From an uncultured Prevotella sp. (lineage in GTDB: Bacteria > Bacteroidota > Bacteroidia > Bacteroidales > Bacteroidaceae), in NCBI GenBank assembly GCA_900553155.1, contig USCM01000011.1, positions 1 to 16,461 on the forward strand: a stretch of DNA of 16,461 nucleotides. The letters are read 5' to 3'. Of this stretch, positions 1-7,052 are shown piece by piece (positions within the stretch are counted from its first letter, which is position 1; each line of letters starts with the position of its first letter). The notes beneath the pieces are model-generated. The model was given only the letters and a program-made list of their open reading frames with translations, ran no database searches and was not told where the DNA came from. The translations under genes were made by a program, and so were the position numbers.

Positions 1-462
1 GTTGGGGTATCTTGGGGCCTTAGCGATTCTATTTTCATCCAATTCAATTCCACCTATTTCTGCATAATATAAATATGGAACGTTAGCAAACACGCTTGCT
101 AAGGCTCGTCCATTTCTCTGCCAAGCATTGTTGCCTGCAGGAAGAGCCGAGCAGTATTCAATACCAAGAAGCACATTTTCCATATTGTCCAAGATCTCGG
201 TTAAATATGAATCTGCGGATTCTCTTAATTTTCCTCCAGATTTATAGATGATTTCACCTAAATCAATGTTGCTCCATCTGCCGTGGCCAGAGAGCAATTC
301 AACAATAAAAAGACAATTTGTTGTTTGTATAGAATATTTGGGAAAATAGACGGGGCTATCTAATAACTCGTATTTTGAGTTGTATGCTTCCGCTATCAAT
401 TTTAATGTACGTTCACATTCGATTATGTTGTCACCGTGAATTCTTAGATATCGTGTAGTCAT
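1..462 (-). CDS. Unrecognised protein, 5' part only (runs off the left edge)
   Basis: An uninterrupted frame of 154 codons runs from an ATG at 462-460 to the window edge, so the C-terminus is missing. The product starts MTTRYLRIHGDNIIECERTL and later contains IEYCSALPAGNNAWQRNGRA followed by an aromatic stretch (VPYLYYAEIGG) and the end KAPRYPN. No signal peptide or membrane segment is visible, so it is probably a soluble cytoplasmic protein. I do not recognise the family. The opening and the NAWQRNGRA stretch loosely recall proteins annotated near restriction-modification systems, but that is only an impression. The DNA is clearly more AT-rich than the hut, hppA and protease genes, which suggests a separate, perhaps recently acquired, origin. 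A consensus promoter about 290 bp upstream and a structured leader lie on the same strand. Confidence 0.7.
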   Translation of the reverse strand, partial: MTTRYLRIHGDNIIECERTLKLIAEAYNSKYELLDSPVYFPKYSIQTTNCLFIVELLSGHGRWSNIDLGEIIYKSGGKLRESADSYLTEILDNMENVLLGIEYCSALPAGNNAWQRNGRALASVFANVPYLYYAEIGGIELDENRIAKAPRYPN

Positions 463-475
463 GTTTAATAACAAG

Positions 476-745
476 AACACCCTTTTGCACAAAGGGCGTG
501 GAAGAATTCAGGTTGGTACCAAGGCCTTGCACAGCCTACGTCAGACAACAATCATCCTGTCCACGCCCATATTTATGTAGCGCAGACACCCTTGTTGCCT
601 TAACTAAACTGACGTATTATGAAGTGCAAGTTCGGTATTCAGTTGGGTCAAGAATGTCTAAATACTATAGTTTTTTTACTTTATGCTTACGTGTTCTATG
701 ATTTAAGGATTAATACTCGAATTATTTAATAATGCATTGATTGCT
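476..745 (-). ncRNA. Possible structured RNA or long leader with crossing helices
   Basis: Several perfect inverted repeats are packed here. GGGCGTGGA (494-502) pairs with TCCACGCCC (560-568). CTTGCAC (526-532) pairs with GTGCAAG (624-630), TACGTCAG (537-544) with CTGACGTA (609-616), and CAACAA (546-551) with TTGTTG (592-597). GGTACC (515-520) can also pair with GGTATT (634-639), allowing two G-U pairs. The first helix crosses the others, so the RNA would form a pseudoknot or switch between two folds. On the minus strand the region ends in a small hairpin (496-491 with 485-480) followed by a T-rich run just before the ATG at 462. On the plus strand it ends in seven Ts (671-677). The minus strand has the better promoter, but strand and boundaries are inferred. 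It matches no RNA family I can name. Confidence 0.35.
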
Positions 746-748
746 TTG

Positions 749-778
749 CAAAGATATAAATTAATTGTCATAATTCAA
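749..778 (-). promoter_or_regulatory. Bacteroidetes-type promoter reading leftward
   Basis: On the minus strand TATCTTTG (756-749) matches the TAnnTTTG -7 box, with TTG (778-776) upstream at a spacing of 19 bases. Transcription would start near 743 and run through the inverted-repeat region into the partial gene at 462, giving a leader of about 280 nt, or it could produce a free-standing RNA. Confidence 0.55.
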
Positions 779-856
779 GTGTTATTTATGGTTTTATATG
801 TAAAATATCTGTTTTTCCGCATAGTGGTGCTGAAGTTGTATAATTTGTCGTTGTTA

Positions 857-887
857 TTGCATAATTGATATTTGTTTCGTATATTTG
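857..887 (+). promoter_or_regulatory. Promoter of the DAACS transporter gene
   Basis: TTG (857-859), 20 bases, then TATATTTG (880-887) matches the Bacteroidetes -33/-7 consensus. Transcription would start near 894, leaving a 5' untranslated region of about 57 nt before the ATG at 951. Confidence 0.6.
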
Positions 888-950
888 CAGACTAAAGCCT
901 TATGAGCTTAATTTTTTAATATAAATGACTAATTATCAATAAATCAAAGA

Positions 951-2225
951 ATGGATATGGATAACAACCCAGCAAACATTGTTGACAACCCGCAAGTAAA
1001 GCCCCACTCTTGTGCCGACTCGCAGAACTTCTGGCTGTGGCTCGGTGCTCTTGTCATTGGTGGCGCGCTTGGCATGCTCGGCATCGAATGGATTAACACG
1101 GCTGCCAACTTTATAGCCACAGTCTTTACACGTCTGTTTCAGTTTATAGCAGTGCCCACTATAGCCTTGGCTGTAACCATGACGCTCGCAACATTCGGCA
1201 CACGTAAGGACACAGGCCGAATCTTCAGACGCACCATTACCTACACGTTGCTCACCACTATAGCGGCAGCTGCCGTGGGCATGGTGCTCTACCGCATCAT
1301 CAGTCCAGACAATCTACCTGTCGAACTGGTACACAGCAGCAAGGCGGCTGCAGCCATACCGCACGAGGTACAGGGTGCGGCGTCTTATTACGAATACTTG
1401 TTGGGCATCGTGCCCGACAACGTTATGCGCCCCTTCTTCGAGGGCAACGTGCTCTCTGTGCTGCTCATTGCCGTAGCCGTGGGCATTGCGCTTGCCAAGA
1501 TGCCCGACACCGGCAGCAAGCGCACGCTTATGAGTGGGCTTACCGGACTGCAGGACCTTGTGTCCAAGCTCATCCACTGGCTCATCCATGCCTTGCCGTT
1601 GGGCATCCTCGCCTTTGCCGCACAGCTGTCTGCCGAGGTGTCGGCAGGAGTCGTTGTGTCGTCTATCGGCAAGTATGTAGCCGTTATATTGGGCGGCAAT
1701 ATATTGCAGTTCTTCGTCGTTCTGCCCCTGTTCTTGGTGGCACGCCGTCTTAATCCGATAAAGGTGATGCGTGCCATGACCCCGGCTGTGCTTATGGCGC
1801 TGTTCACCAAAAGCTCGGCAGCAACCCTGCCCGTTACCATACAGAGTGCAGAGGAGCGTCTTGGCGTCGACTCGAAGGTGGCGCGCTTCGTGCTGCCAAT
1901 ATGTACAACGATAAACATGAACGGCTGTGCAGCCTTTATCTTCGTAACATCATTGTTTGTTATGCAGAATGGAGGGGTAGACCTCTCGCTCACAACAATG
2001 CTTGTTTGGCTCTTTATATCGGTGATAGCTGCCATTGGCAACGCCGGTGTGCCTATGGGTTGCTACTTCCTTACGCTCTCTCTTATGTCGGGTATAGGAG
2101 CTCCGATAGCCATAATGGGCATCATTCTCCCCGTCTTTACCGTTCTGGATATGATAGAGACGGCAGAGAATGTATGGTCCGACTCGTGTGTTGCGGCAAT
2201 GACCGACCGCGACCTTAAGCGATAA
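951..2225 (+). CDS. DAACS-family (glutamate/dicarboxylate-type) cation symporter with atypical substrate site
   Basis: This 424-aa inner-membrane protein has the hallmarks of the GltPh/SstT/DctA fold. The hairpin-1 motif KSSAATLPVT (287-296), the TM7 motif NMNG (322-325), the hairpin-2 loop GNAGVPMG (363-370) and a TM8 with Asp400, Asn407 and Asp411 line up with GltPh Asp394, Asn401 and Asp405. Such carriers import amino acids or C4-dicarboxylates with Na+ or H+. Two changes stand out. The TM7 NMDG aspartate, a Na+ ligand in GltPh, is Asn324. The TM8 arginine that holds acidic side chains (GltPh Arg397) is Glu403. An acidic amino acid is therefore an unlikely substrate, while a neutral or basic one such as histidine is possible. 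The ATG at 951 follows a good promoter, and an N-terminal polar tail of about 25 residues precedes the first membrane segment. The gene converges on hutI and overlaps it by 11 bp. The fold assignment is firm, the substrate is unknown. Confidence 0.88.
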   Translation: MDMDNNPANIVDNPQVKPHSCADSQNFWLWLGALVIGGALGMLGIEWINTAANFIATVFTRLFQFIAVPTIALAVTMTLATFGTRKDTGRIFRRTITYTLLTTIAAAAVGMVLYRIISPDNLPVELVHSSKAAAAIPHEVQGAASYYEYLLGIVPDNVMRPFFEGNVLSVLLIAVAVGIALAKMPDTGSKRTLMSGLTGLQDLVSKLIHWLIHALPLGILAFAAQLSAEVSAGVVVSSIGKYVAVILGGNILQFFVVLPLFLVARRLNPIKVMRAMTPAVLMALFTKSSAATLPVTIQSAEERLGVDSKVARFVLPICTTINMNGCAAFIFVTSLFVMQNGGVDLSLTTMLVWLFISVIAAIGNAGVPMGCYFLTLSLMSGIGAPIAIMGIILPVFTVLDMIETAENVWSDSCVAAMTDRDLKR

Positions 2226-3456
2226 CAACCTTTCCGCCAAGCACCACCTTCTTCACTATGGGGGTGGTGTAGGCGTATGGTATGTAGTCGACAGATGGCA
2301 GTGGGGTAGTGATAAAGAAGTTGGCTACCTTGCCTTTGGCTATACTGCCATAGTTTTTGCTTTCGCCCATTGCGCAAGCACCGTTGATTGTTGCGGCATT
2401 AAGAGCCTCGTTGGGCAGCAATCGCATCTTTATACAAGCCAACGAAACCACAAACTTCATATCGCCCGAAGGTGTAGAGCCCGGGTTGTAGTCGCTTGCT
2501 ATAGCCACGCTAAGCCCTGCGTCAATCATCTTGCGGCCCTTGCCGTAAGGCATATTGAGGAAGAAGGAAGTGCCGGGCAGTACGGTTGGCATGGTGTTGC
2601 TGTTGCGCAAGATGTCAATCTCCTCCACCGTCATGCTCTCTAAGTGGTCTACCGACAAGGCTCCATGCTTTACGCCAACCTCCACACCGCCCGACGATGC
2701 CAGCTCGTCGGCATGTATCTTTGGGCGCATACCCCAAGTGGCGGCGGCTTCAAGTATGCGGCTTGTCTCTTCGGGTGTGAAGAAGCCGCGGTCGCAGAAC
2801 ACGTCCACAAAGTCGGCAAGTCCTTGACGTCCCACCTCGGGTATCATCTCGTCTATAATGAGCTTTACATATTGGTCTTGCGACATACCCCGTGCCACGG
2901 CATGTGCGCCAAGAAATGTGGACACAATCTTAGCCTGTGACGCCTCCTTCATGCGCTTTATCACGCGCAGCATCTTTAGCTCGTCCTCAAGGTTGAGGCC
3001 GTATCCGCTCTTTATCTCGATACATCCAGTACCCTTCCGTATAACCTCGTCCAGTCGGGTCATGGCTTGGCGGTACAGCTCGTCCTCCGAAGTGTTGTGC
3101 AGGAGGTCTGCCGAATTGAGTATTCCGCCGCCACGTTTGGCTATTTCCTCATAGCTTAGTCCGTTGATTTTGTCAACAAACTCACGCTCTCGGCTACCGG
3201 CAAACACAATGTGTGTATGCGAGTCGCACCACGACGGCAGCACCATTCCGCCTTCGGCATCAATCGTGTTGTCGATGTGGGCTATGTCGGGCAAGCCGTC
3301 TGCCATACTGCCAAACTGGGCAAAGCGTCCGTCTTCTATCAAGAGCCAGGCATTGTCGATGGTGTTGAAGGTTGCCATCTCCTTGCCTTGCAGACGCAGT
3401 TTGGGCTGATACTCGATGCCGGCGAGACAACGTATGTTCTTTACAAGTTGTTTCAT
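2215..3456 (-). CDS. hutI: Imidazolonepropionase (EC 3.5.2.7)
   Basis: HutI opens the ring of 4-imidazolone-5-propionate to give N-formimino-L-glutamate, the third step of histidine degradation, in the cytoplasm. The 413-aa protein is of normal family length and is a metal-dependent amidohydrolase. Metal ligands are visible as HTH (His80, His82) in the DSHTHIVFAGSRE motif, His248 in KIHADE, and Asp322 in ASDYNPGSTPSGD. His185 (FLGAHA) and His271 (SVDHLE) are the other conserved histidines. It is the last gene of the - strand operon, 52 bp after hutH. A GC-rich hairpin fills that gap. Its stop codon lies inside the last codons of the convergent transporter gene. Confidence 0.96.
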   Translation of the reverse strand: MKQLVKNIRCLAGIEYQPKLRLQGKEMATFNTIDNAWLLIEDGRFAQFGSMADGLPDIAHIDNTIDAEGGMVLPSWCDSHTHIVFAGSREREFVDKINGLSYEEIAKRGGGILNSADLLHNTSEDELYRQAMTRLDEVIRKGTGCIEIKSGYGLNLEDELKMLRVIKRMKEASQAKIVSTFLGAHAVARGMSQDQYVKLIIDEMIPEVGRQGLADFVDVFCDRGFFTPEETSRILEAAATWGMRPKIHADELASSGGVEVGVKHGALSVDHLESMTVEEIDILRNSNTMPTVLPGTSFFLNMPYGKGRKMIDAGLSVAIASDYNPGSTPSGDMKFVVSLACIKMRLLPNEALNAATINGACAMGESKNYGSIAKGKVANFFITTPLPSVDYIPYAYTTPIVKKVVLGGKVVIA

Positions 3457-3472
3457 AGATATATACGTTTAA

Positions 3473-3495
3473 GCCCCTCCCTATTGGGGAGGGGC
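3473..3495. repeat. GC-rich hairpin between hutH and hutI (REP-like)
   Basis: GCCCCTCCC (3473-3481) and GGGAGGGGC (3487-3495) form a perfect 9-bp stem with a 5-base loop. In the hut mRNA the stem ends 16 nt before the hutI start codon and no U-tract follows, so it is not a classical terminator for the operon. A run of seven Ts (3501-3507) lies on the other strand, where no gene needs a terminator. Possible roles are mRNA stabilisation or processing, damping of hutI translation, or a scattered REP-type element. Confidence 0.6.
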
Positions 3496-3508
3496 AAGGG
3501 TTTTTTTA

Positions 3509-4987
3509 TTACTTCCTCAAGAAATCAATGGAGTGTGCGATATGTGGATACATCACCTCGTCGTCTACAATAAACGGCACCACCTTGCGGTAGCTGCTGT
3601 GTATAGCCTCTACTGCTGCCGACGACTTCAATGGGCGGCGGAAGTCGAGAGCCTGAGCCGCGTTAAACAGCTCGATGGCAAGCACACGCTCGGTATTGAG
3701 CACCACCTTGTACAGCTTTATGGCTGCGTTGGCACCCATACTTACGTGGTCTTCCTGACCCTGGCTCGACGGAATGCTGTCTACAGACGATGGTGTAGCC
3801 AACGACTTGTTGAGGCTTACGATAGAGGCGGCGGTGTACTGCGGTATCATGAAGCCGCTGTTTACACCCGGATTGGCAACGAGGAAGCTCGGCAAACCGC
3901 GTGTTCCGCTAACCAACTTGTATATACGGCGCTCGGAGATGTTAGCCAGTTCGCACATGGCTATAGACAGAAAGTCCATAGGCATGGCTATAGGCTCGCC
4001 GTGGAAGTTGCCTGCCGATATAATGAGGTCTTCGTCCGGGCAAACCGTCGGGTTGTCTGTAGCCGAGTTTACCTCCACGTCAACCACCGACCTTACATAT
4101 TCTATAGTGTCCTTCACCGTGCCGTGTACCTGCGGAATACATCTAAACGAGTAGGGATCCTGTACATACGTCTTAGGCTTCTCTATTATCTCGCTGCCCT
4201 CCAACAGCTCTCTCATGCGTGCAGCCGTAACAATCTGTCCCTTATGCGGGCGCACCTGGTGTACAGCGTCGGTGAAGGGAGCCGTCAGTCCGTAGTAGGC
4301 GTCAAGCGACATGGCTGCTATCTTGTCTGCCCAATCGCTCAGTCGGGTCGACTGCAACAGCGCCCAAACAGCAAATGCGCCCATGTTCTGTGTGCCGTTG
4401 AGCAGGGCAAGACCTTCCTTAGAGGCAAGCTTGATGGGCTGCCAGTTGAACTTCTGCAGAACCTCGGCACCCGGAATGACCTTGCCCTCGTATTCTACCT
4501 CGCCCATGCCTACAAGCGGCAAGCTTAGATGGGCAAGCGGAACCAAGTCGCCCGAAGCTCCGAGCGAGCCTTGCATATACACCACGGGATACACATCGTT
4601 GTTGAAGAAGTCGATAAGGCGGTTGACGGTAACCAGCTGGCAACCCGAGAAACCGTAGCTAAGCGACTGTATCTTGAGCAGCAGCATTATCTTTACGATG
4701 TCGTTGGGCACACGGTCGCCGGTGCCACAGGCATGCGACATCATAAGGTTGATTTGCAGCTGAGCCAAGTAGTCGGAACCGATGCTTACGTTGCACAGCG
4801 AGCCGAAGCCGGTAGTTACACCATATATAGGTGCAGTCGATTCGGCTATCTTGTGGTCCAGGTACTCGCGGCAGTCGACGATGCGCTTCTGTGCATCCTC
4901 GCTCAACTCTATTCTATAACCACCATATACTATCTCGCCAATGCGTTCGATAGACAGGTGCTCGGCTGATATCTTGTGAATTTTCAT
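3509..4987 (-). CDS. hutH: Histidine ammonia-lyase (EC 4.3.1.3)
   Basis: HutH removes ammonia from L-histidine to form trans-urocanate, the entry step of the pathway. The 492-aa length is typical. The self-formed MIO electrophile would come from Ala144-Ser145-Gly146 in GSLGASGDLVPLAHLS. Other family motifs are YGVTTGFG with the catalytic Tyr55, SHACGTG (84-90), LLNGTQ, QDPYSFRC, SATDNPTV, SGNFHGEP and SSQGQEDHVSMG near the C-terminus. All active-site blocks I would expect are present, so the enzyme should be functional and homotetrameric like its relatives. It follows hutU after 36 bp with no visible terminator or promoter between them, consistent with one operon. Confidence 0.97.
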   Translation of the reverse strand: MKIHKISAEHLSIERIGEIVYGGYRIELSEDAQKRIVDCREYLDHKIAESTAPIYGVTTGFGSLCNVSIGSDYLAQLQINLMMSHACGTGDRVPNDIVKIMLLLKIQSLSYGFSGCQLVTVNRLIDFFNNDVYPVVYMQGSLGASGDLVPLAHLSLPLVGMGEVEYEGKVIPGAEVLQKFNWQPIKLASKEGLALLNGTQNMGAFAVWALLQSTRLSDWADKIAAMSLDAYYGLTAPFTDAVHQVRPHKGQIVTAARMRELLEGSEIIEKPKTYVQDPYSFRCIPQVHGTVKDTIEYVRSVVDVEVNSATDNPTVCPDEDLIISAGNFHGEPIAMPMDFLSIAMCELANISERRIYKLVSGTRGLPSFLVANPGVNSGFMIPQYTAASIVSLNKSLATPSSVDSIPSSQGQEDHVSMGANAAIKLYKVVLNTERVLAIELFNAAQALDFRRPLKSSAAVEAIHSSYRKVVPFIVDDEVMYPHIAHSIDFLRK

Positions 4988-5023
4988 AAACTTAGGCTTT
5001 CTTATTTTGTTTGTAGTTGATTG

Positions 5024-7033
5024 TTAGTTGGCATACGTGTTGATAATTTCGTCGTCAACAATATTAGGCATCGTAACCTGCAAGCCATTCGATCGCATCA
5101 TCTCGCGCTCAATGCTGTGTATAGAGCCTTCGTTGCGGGCCCATGCACGGCGTGCAATGCCGTTGTTTACGTCCCAGAACAGCATCTCTGTGATGTGTCG
5201 GTCGCTGTCCTGGCTGCCGTCTATCACCATGCCGAAGCCACCGTTTATAACCTCGCCCCAGCCTACGCCGCCGCCGTTGTGCAGCGATACCCATGTAGCG
5301 CCGCGGAACGAGTCGCCTATAACGTTCTGTACAGCCATGTCGGCACAGAACTGTGAGCCGTCATAGATGTTGCTTGTCTCGCGGAACGGCGAGTCGGTGC
5401 CAGACACATCGTGGTGGTCGCGGCCCAACACAATGGGACGTGTTATCTCGCCCCTGCGTATAGCCTCGTTAAAAGCCAGTGCTATCTTGGAGCGGCCCTC
5501 GGCGTCGGCATAGAGGATGCGAGCCTGCGAACCCACAACAAGGTTGTTGCGGCTTGCCTCGCATATCCAGTGGATGTTGTCGGCCATCTGTCCCTTTATC
5601 TCGTCAGGCGCACTCTGCATAATCTCCTCCATAACACGTGCCGCAATTTCGTCGGTCTTGGCAAGGTCGGCAGGATTGCCCGATGTGCACACCCATCTGA
5701 AGGGGCCAAAGCCATAATCGAAGAACATCGGACCCATGATGTCCTGCACATACGACGGATAGCGGAACTTGCCGTCCTCCTTGCAGATGTCGGCTCCGGC
5801 ACGCTTCGACTGTAGGAGGAAGGCGTTGCCGTAGTCGAAGAAGTACATGCCATTGGCTGCAAGGCGGTTGATGGCTGCCACCTGTCGGCGCAGCGAAGCC
5901 TGTACGTGCTCGCGGAACTCGTCCGGATTCTCCGCCATCATCTTCTTCGATTCGTCCAATGTAAGGTCGGCAGGATAGTAGCCGCCAGCCCACGGGTTGT
6001 GCAGCGAGGTTTGGTCGCTGCCTATGTCTACGCGTATGTCCTCGTCGGCAAGTCGCTCCCATAGGTCAACCACGTTGCCCACGTATGCCATCGACACCGT
6101 GCGCTTCTCTTCAACGCTCTTGCGTATGGCAGGTATAAGCTCGTCGAGGTTGTCGTGCAGCTCGTCTACCCAGCCTTGGTCGTAGCGCTTCTTGGCAGCC
6201 AACGGGTTTATCTCAGCCACCACGCTCACCACGCCGGCTATGTTGCCAGCCTTAGGCTGAGCGCCCGACATACCACCAAGACCCGACGACACAAACAGCA
6301 TGCCCTTGATGTCCTGTGGTCCGCCCTTCTCGCTGCGCTGCTTGCGGCAAGCGTTGAGCACGGTTATGGTGGTGCCATGCACTATGCCCTGCGGACCGAT
6401 ATACATATACGAGCCTGCCGTCATCTGTCCGTACTGGCTCACGCCAAGAGCGTTAAGGCGCTCCCAGTCGTCCGGTTTAGAGTAGTTGGGTATAACCATA
6501 CCGTTGGTAACAACCACACGTGGAGCGTTGGGGTGTGAGGGGAACAGGCCCAGAGGATGTCCCGAGTACATCACGAGGGTCTGCTCGTCGGTCATCTCGC
6601 TAAGATATTTCATCACCAAGCGATACTGCGCCCAGTTCTGGAATATGGCTCCGTTGCCTCCGTATACTATCAGCTCGTGCGGATGCTGTGCCACCTCAGG
6701 GTTGAGGTTGTTCTGTATCATCAGCATGATGGCAGCCGCCTGTTCCGAGCGGTGTGGATACTCGTCTATCGGACGTGCGTACATATCGTAACGAGGACGA
6801 TAGCGGTACATATATATACGGCCATACTTGTTGAGCTCGTCGATAAACTCGGGAGCCAACTGGGCATGCAGATGCTTGGGGAAGTAGCGCAGAGCGTTGC
6901 GCAAGGCAAGCTTGCGCTCCTCGTTGTTTAGTATCTCCTTGCGCTTAGGCGCATGGTTTATGGTGTTGTCGTAAGGCATCGGCTCGGGTAGATAGTCGGG
7001 GATGCCAAGCTTTATCTCTTCTGAAAAGGTCAT
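5024..7033 (-). CDS. hutU: Urocanate hydratase (urocanase, EC 4.2.1.49), long form
   Basis: HutU adds water to urocanate to give 4-imidazolone-5-propionate, using tightly bound NAD+ as an electrophile. Visible motifs are the nucleotide-binding GGNGAIFQNWAQYRL (starting at 125), SGHPLGLFPS, SGLGGMSGAQPKAG (250-263), the active-site region FDYGFGPFRWVCTSG with the conserved Cys449, and GRDHHDVSGTDSPFRE (starting at 537). At 669 aa it is about 110 residues longer than the 555-residue or so enzymes of Pseudomonas and Bacillus, and close in size to the long urocanases of Bacteroidetes and animals. It begins 19 bp after the stop of ftcD, and the tight spacing suggests co-transcription. No frameshift or missing active-site residue is seen. 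Confidence 0.96.
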   Translation of the reverse strand: MTFSEEIKLGIPDYLPEPMPYDNTINHAPKRKEILNNEERKLALRNALRYFPKHLHAQLAPEFIDELNKYGRIYMYRYRPRYDMYARPIDEYPHRSEQAAAIMLMIQNNLNPEVAQHPHELIVYGGNGAIFQNWAQYRLVMKYLSEMTDEQTLVMYSGHPLGLFPSHPNAPRVVVTNGMVIPNYSKPDDWERLNALGVSQYGQMTAGSYMYIGPQGIVHGTTITVLNACRKQRSEKGGPQDIKGMLFVSSGLGGMSGAQPKAGNIAGVVSVVAEINPLAAKKRYDQGWVDELHDNLDELIPAIRKSVEEKRTVSMAYVGNVVDLWERLADEDIRVDIGSDQTSLHNPWAGGYYPADLTLDESKKMMAENPDEFREHVQASLRRQVAAINRLAANGMYFFDYGNAFLLQSKRAGADICKEDGKFRYPSYVQDIMGPMFFDYGFGPFRWVCTSGNPADLAKTDEIAARVMEEIMQSAPDEIKGQMADNIHWICEASRNNLVVGSQARILYADAEGRSKIALAFNEAIRRGEITRPIVLGRDHHDVSGTDSPFRETSNIYDGSQFCADMAVQNVIGDSFRGATWVSLHNGGGVGWGEVINGGFGMVIDGSQDSDRHITEMLFWDVNNGIARRAWARNEGSIHSIEREMMRSNGLQVTMPNIVDDEIINTYAN

Positions 7034-7052
7034 AGATTAAGAATATATGGTT

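Noticed and set aside
494..677. 6S RNA or tmRNA identity for the structured region
   Set aside because: Length and U-tract on the plus strand fit loosely, but I cannot see the conserved 6S bubble or the tRNA-like end of tmRNA, and the crossing helix does not suit a 6S rod.
498..701. 67-codon frame on the plus strand over the inverted-repeat region
   Set aside because: Starts with GTG inside a stem, has no family features, and its composition is better explained by the structured RNA or leader.
3473..3507. Rho-independent terminator on the plus strand
   Set aside because: The stem and T-run fit the form, but the nearest plus-strand gene ends more than 1.2 kb upstream and on the other side of hutI, so there is nothing for it to terminate.
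3533..4528. 331-codon frame opposite hutH
   Set aside because: It is the antisense shadow of a gene with all its catalytic motifs intact; such long antisense frames are common in codon-biased genes.
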